Part shown: one piece after another, positions 61,012 through 64,000 of the stretch | How the letters are laid out: every line of letters starts with the position of its first letter | Numbering within the stretch: position 1 is the first letter of the stretch | DNA from: Mycolicibacterium litorale | Lineage (GTDB): Bacteria > Actinomycetota > Actinomycetes > Mycobacteriales > Mycobacteriaceae | Assembly (NCBI RefSeq): GCF_010731695.1 | Contig: NZ_AP022586.1 | Span: forward strand, 4,340,001-4,404,000 | Length of the DNA stretch: 64,000 nucleotides | Direction of reading: 5' to 3' | The notes under the pieces: generated by a model | Database searches by the model: none | What the model saw: only the letters and a program-made list of their open reading frames with translations | Told to the model about the DNA's origin: nothing | Translations under genes and position numbers: made by a program

Positions 61012-61769
61012 CCGTTCGTCCGCCGGCCGGGAGGGGTTTGGCTGGACTCGTCACGACGACGGTTGCGGGTGTGCGAATGGGTCTGCGGGCGTCGCCGCGG
61101 CGCAGATCTGGGCAGCGGCGGCAGGGCCGCGGGGCCGTCGGTGTGCAGTTTGTCGATGAGTTCGTCGGCGACCTCGGCGAGGCGGCGTTCGTCGGCGTAG
61201 GCCAGCCGGCTGGGCAGTTCTTTGAGCGGCACCCAGGCCACCTCGGTGACCTCGACGTCCTCATCGGACAGTTCACCGTCGAGGAAGCGCATCAGGTAAT
61301 GGTGCACCGTCTTGTGCACGCGGCGTCCCTCGGTGACGAACCAGTAGTCGATGCTGCCCAGCGCCGCGAGCACGCTGCCCTGGATACCGGTCTCCTCGGC
61401 GACCTCGCGGATCGCGGTCTGCTCGGCCGTCTCGCCCATCTCGATGTGTCCCTTGGGCAGCGACCACAGCATGCGGCCGCGCCGGTCGACGCGACCGATC
61501 AGCGCCGCGACCTGACTGTCCTTCGGCCCGTCGATACCGTCGATGACCAGACCGCCCGCGGAGGTCTCGTGCACGGTGCGCAACCGTTCGGGGGGTCGGC
61601 GGGGCCGGGACTTCCTGGCCTGGTCGGTGGGCGTGACCGTCGGCTGGGGGGCGGCGTCGGTGTTGGCGGTGTCGGTGCGTTCGGCGCTGCCCTGGGGCGG
61701 TCCGGCCGCGCGTCGGCCACGACGTCGCCCGCGGCGGCGTCGTGATTTGGGCTGTTCGCCGTCCGACAC
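60993..61769 (-). CDS. mutT4: Nudix hydrolase MutT4
   Basis: 258 residues. Complete Nudix box [20 protein letters not shown], followed by TGI. The flanking [19 protein letters not shown] and [14 protein letters not shown] match M. tuberculosis MutT4 (Rv3908). Hydrolyses nucleoside triphosphates such as dATP/8-oxo species. Basic, disordered tails at both ends. I chose the GTG at 61769 (MSDGEQ, as in the homologue), because a -10 box TACTAT at 61782-61777 leaves it leaderless; a GTG seven codons further up would lie on the promoter. Confidence 0.88.
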   Translation of the reverse strand: MSDGEQPKSRRRRGRRRGRRAAGPPQGSAERTDTANTDAAPQPTVTPTDQARKSRPRRPPERLRTVHETSAGGLVIDGIDGPKDSQVAALIGRVDRRGRMLWSLPKGHIEMGETAEQTAIREVAEETGIQGSVLAALGSIDYWFVTEGRRVHKTVHHYLMRFLDGELSDEDVEVTEVAWVPLKELPSRLAYADERRLAEVADELIDKLHTDGPAALPPLPRSAPRRRPQTHSHTRNRRRDESSQTPPGRRTNGCGQGP

Positions 61770-61776
61770 CCAAGCG

Positions 61777-61782
61777 ATAGTA
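61777..61782 (-). promoter_or_regulatory. -10 element of leaderless mutT4 promoter
   Basis: TACTAT on the minus strand, 7 bases before the GTG at 61769; no Shine-Dalgarno before the GTG. Confidence 0.6.
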
Positions 61783-61840
61783 GCTGCCACGTGCTTTCAC
61801 TCCCGCCACACTCGCCGGTCGCAGCCGTACCGTGACCCTC

Positions 61841-61846
61841 TAGGCT
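61841..61846 (+). promoter_or_regulatory. -10 element of leaderless pcnA promoter
   Basis: TAGGCT on the plus strand, 8 bases before the GTG at 61855; no Shine-Dalgarno. The two leaderless promoters face apart across an 85-base gap. Confidence 0.55.
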
Positions 61847-61854
61847 CAACGAAC

Positions 61855-63303
61855 GTGTCCGACCACGACCACGACGCAGGAGCCGACGCCGAACTACTGG
61901 CGCGCGCCGCGGTGGCACTCAACCGCGACGGCGACCTCCTGCGCGACATCGGGGCGGTGTTCGCCGCGGCCGGTCATCAGCTCTATCTGGTCGGCGGAAG
62001 TGTCCGCGATGCGCTGCTGGGGCGGCCGAGCCCCGACCTCGACTTCACCACCGATGCGCGGCCCGAACAGATGCAGGCATTCCTGCGTCCGTGGGCCGAC
62101 GCGCTGTGGGACACCGGTATCGAGTTCGGCACCATCGGCGTCGGCAAGCGTGACCACCGCCTGGAGATCACGACGTTCCGTGCCGACAGTTACGACCAGG
62201 TGTCGCGCAACCCACAGGTGCGGTACGGCGACCGGCTCGAGGACGATCTGGTGCGCCGCGACTTCACCGTCAACGCGATGGCGGTGGCGATCACCGCCGA
62301 CGGGCTCGGCGCATTCCACGACCCGCTGGGCGGTCTGGCCGCGCTGCGTGCCAGGACGCTCGACACCCCGTCGGCGCCCGAGGTGTCGTTCGGTGACGAT
62401 CCGCTGCGGATGCTGCGGGCGGCCCGCTTCACCTCGCAGCTGCAGTTCCAGGTGGCGCCGCGGGTGCTGGCCGCGATGACCGCGATGGCCGCGCAGTTGT
62501 CGCGGATCACCGTCGAGCGGGTGGCCGTGGAGCTGGACAAGCTGCTCCTGGGCGCAGACCCGGTGGTCGGTATCGACCTGATGGTGCAGACCGGGCTCGG
62601 TGACGTCGTGCTGCCGGAGGTCGGTGGTATGCGGATGGCCATCGACGAGCACCACCAGCACAAGGACGTCTACTGGCATTCGCTGACCGTGCTGCGCCAG
62701 GCGATCGACCTCGAGGACGACGGGCCCGATCTGGTGTTGCGGTGGGCGGCGCTGCTGCACGACATCGGCAAACCGGCGACGCGGCGCCACGAACCCGACG
62801 GCGGGGTGAGCTTCCACCACCACGAGGTCGTCGGCGCGAAGATGGTCCGCAAGCGGATGCGCGCGCTCAAGTACTCCAAGCAGATGGTCGAGGACGTCTC
62901 GCAGCTGGTGTTCCTGCACCTGCGGTTCCACGGCTACGGCGACGGCAAGTGGACGGATTCGGCGGTGCGCCGCTACGTCACCGACGCCGGCCCGCTGCTG
63001 TCGCGGCTGCACAAGTTGGTGCGCGCGGACTGCACGACCCGCAACAAGCGGCGCGCCGCGCGACTGCAGGCCAACTACGACGATCTCGAGCGGCGGATCA
63101 CCGAACTGGCCGCGCAGGAGGATCTGCAGCGGGTGCGGCCCGACCTCGACGGCAACGAGATCATGACGCTGCTCGGCATCCCCGCGGGTCCGCAGGTGGG
63201 GGAGGCGTGGCGGTATCTGAAGGAACTGCGCCTCGACCGCGGCCCGATGTCGCACGACGAGGCGGTCGACGAACTGATGAAGTGGTGGAACGCCAAGCAG
63301 TAG
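61855..63303 (+). CDS. pcnA: CCA-adding tRNA nucleotidyltransferase / poly(A) polymerase family
   Basis: 482 residues. Nucleotidyltransferase head LVGGSVRDALLGRPSPDLDF with the two catalytic Asp, RRDFTVNAMA and EVSFGDDPLRMLRAARF, then an HD domain (LRWAALLHDIGKP, then HHHEVVGAKM). This CCA-adding class carries an HD phosphatase tail. No tRNA in this window encodes CCA in full, so such an enzyme is needed. GTG at 61855 matches leaderless spacing. Matches Rv3907c. Confidence 0.93.
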   Translation: MSDHDHDAGADAELLARAAVALNRDGDLLRDIGAVFAAAGHQLYLVGGSVRDALLGRPSPDLDFTTDARPEQMQAFLRPWADALWDTGIEFGTIGVGKRDHRLEITTFRADSYDQVSRNPQVRYGDRLEDDLVRRDFTVNAMAVAITADGLGAFHDPLGGLAALRARTLDTPSAPEVSFGDDPLRMLRAARFTSQLQFQVAPRVLAAMTAMAAQLSRITVERVAVELDKLLLGADPVVGIDLMVQTGLGDVVLPEVGGMRMAIDEHHQHKDVYWHSLTVLRQAIDLEDDGPDLVLRWAALLHDIGKPATRRHEPDGGVSFHHHEVVGAKMVRKRMRALKYSKQMVEDVSQLVFLHLRFHGYGDGKWTDSAVRRYVTDAGPLLSRLHKLVRADCTTRNKRRAARLQANYDDLERRITELAAQEDLQRVRPDLDGNEIMTLLGIPAGPQVGEAWRYLKELRLDRGPMSHDEAVDELMKWWNAKQ

Positions 63304-63437
63304 CCCGCCTCGTTCCGCGAGCGTGCGTGTCTGCTCCGCGACACGCCGCCCCGCGCTCTGCGCCTGCGCACCTTCGCGCCGTGCCGAGCGTGCGCGCCAC
63401 CGGCGAAGGGAACCTGGCCCGGCCGCCCGGCGTCTGA

Positions 63438-63941
63438 ATGCGTATGGAGTACTGCCTGGGCGACGCGGAGGGATCGACCACGATGTGGACCGCTGAACCG
63501 GACGTCGACACCGACGCCGACGGGGTGTTCGACGCGGTCGGTCTCGACCTCGACGGAGACGGCCGCATCGACGATGCGCTGGCCGACCACGACGGTGACG
63601 GGCTGGCCGAACTGGCCGCGCGCGACCTCGACGACGACGACGTCACCGAGGCGTTCTTCAGCGACGACGGATCGGGCACCTGGATGCTCAGCGTCGACCG
63701 CACCGGCCAGGTGCGCTGGTTCGGCCTCGACGGCGTCGAGCAGACAGGTGGGCCGATCGTCGATCTCGACGCCGACGGGCAGGCCGACGACAGGCTCGTC
63801 GACAGCGACGGGGACGGGCTGGCCGACCGGGCGTTCAGCGGTGACACCGCGCATGTCGACACCGACCGCGACGGCCGATGGGACGTGAGGTTGTCCGACG
63901 GCGACGCCGACGGGCGCGCCGATTCGGCCGCCGAGATGTGA
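63438..63941 (+). CDS. Asp-rich calcium-repeat-like protein (Rv3906c-type)
   Basis: 167 residues, very acidic. Repeated Asp-x-Asp-x-Asp-Gly blocks (DVDTDADGVFDAVGLDLDGD, DLDADGQADDRLVDSDGDG, DTDRDGRWDVRLSDGDADG), the spacing of calcium-binding thrombospondin-3/dockerin-like loops. No signal peptide is evident. Homologous position to Rv3906c, downstream of pcnA, whose product was once annotated as pullulanase-like; no hydrolase domain is visible here. Function unknown. ATG at 63438; a downstream start (MWTAEPD) is also possible. The 134-base gap before it and the last 59 bases of the window hold nothing I can support. Confidence 0.7.
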   Translation: MRMEYCLGDAEGSTTMWTAEPDVDTDADGVFDAVGLDLDGDGRIDDALADHDGDGLAELAARDLDDDDVTEAFFSDDGSGTWMLSVDRTGQVRWFGLDGVEQTGGPIVDLDADGQADDRLVDSDGDGLADRAFSGDTAHVDTDRDGRWDVRLSDGDADGRADSAAEM

Positions 63942-64000
63942 CCCCTCTGTCCGCCATACGGTTTACGGCGGGGTAAATCGGGCTACCGCTTCTGCCATGA

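Overview
The window comes from a high-GC actinobacterium, almost certainly a Mycobacterium/Mycolicibacterium chromosome. It spans the replication origin. From about 19 kb to the right edge, gene content and order match, as far as I remember it, the Mycobacterium tuberculosis block Rv0020c (fhaA) through dnaA to Rv3906c, including the mycobacterial markers crgA, cwsA, fhaA/fhaB, the pseudokinase form of MurJ and mutT4. Numbering runs opposite to the usual convention: dnaA, dnaN, recF and gyrBA are on the minus strand, and rpmH, rnpA, yidC and parAB are on the plus strand.

Layout. (1) 1-6.1 kb, minus strand: a tight cluster with an FHA protein (cut by the window edge), a zinc-ribbon P-loop GTPase, a GTPase-associated GAP1-like protein and a fibronectin-III protein. 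This looks like a GTPase-centred signalling or conflict module. (2) 6.3-7.5 kb: a molybdopterin-binding HTH/TOBE protein and a ModA lipoprotein, without modBC. (3) 7.5-13.4 kb: a lipid- or steroid-like catabolic operon (SDR/epimerase, double acyl-CoA dehydrogenase, thiolase-like/Ltp2-like protein, DUF35 protein, SnoaL-like protein) divergent from a TetR regulator, with a 19-bp palindromic operator between them. (4) 13.4-19 kb, accessory: a secreted collagen-like repeat protein, a stand-alone paralogue of the pseudokinase half of MurJ, a decayed MetX-like hydrolase and a membrane-anchored STAND-like NTPase, ending at tRNA-Leu. (5) 19-29 kb: the fhaA, fhaB-pstP-rodA-pbpA-pknA-pknB cell-growth signalling cluster. 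(6) 29-33 kb: trpG, a DUF881 protein, crgA, a PH-domain protein, ppiA, cwsA, tRNA-Ala, a tiny DLW-39-like ORF and tRNA-Ile. (7) 33-45 kb: DUF3566, gyrA, gyrB, dciA, recF, gnd, dnaN, oriC and dnaA. (8) 45-51 kb: rpmH, rnpA, yidD, yidC, khpB, rsmG, parA, parB, with two perfect parS sites. (9) 51-64 kb: a GNAT-like protein, cwlM, trxA, trxB, sigM (with no anti-sigma gene after it), murJ, a DUF6049 protein, mutT4, pcnA and an Asp-rich repeat protein.

Functionally, most of the window coordinates replication start (DnaA/DnaN/RecF/gyrase/DciA), segregation (ParABS) and peptidoglycan growth (PknA/B, PstP, FhaA/B, RodA, PbpA, CrgA, CwsA, CwlM, MurJ). The least explained parts are the GTPase/GAP1 cluster, the free-standing MurJ-like pseudokinase and the NTPase island beside it. 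All family calls are by recognition of motifs and gene order; no database search was run.
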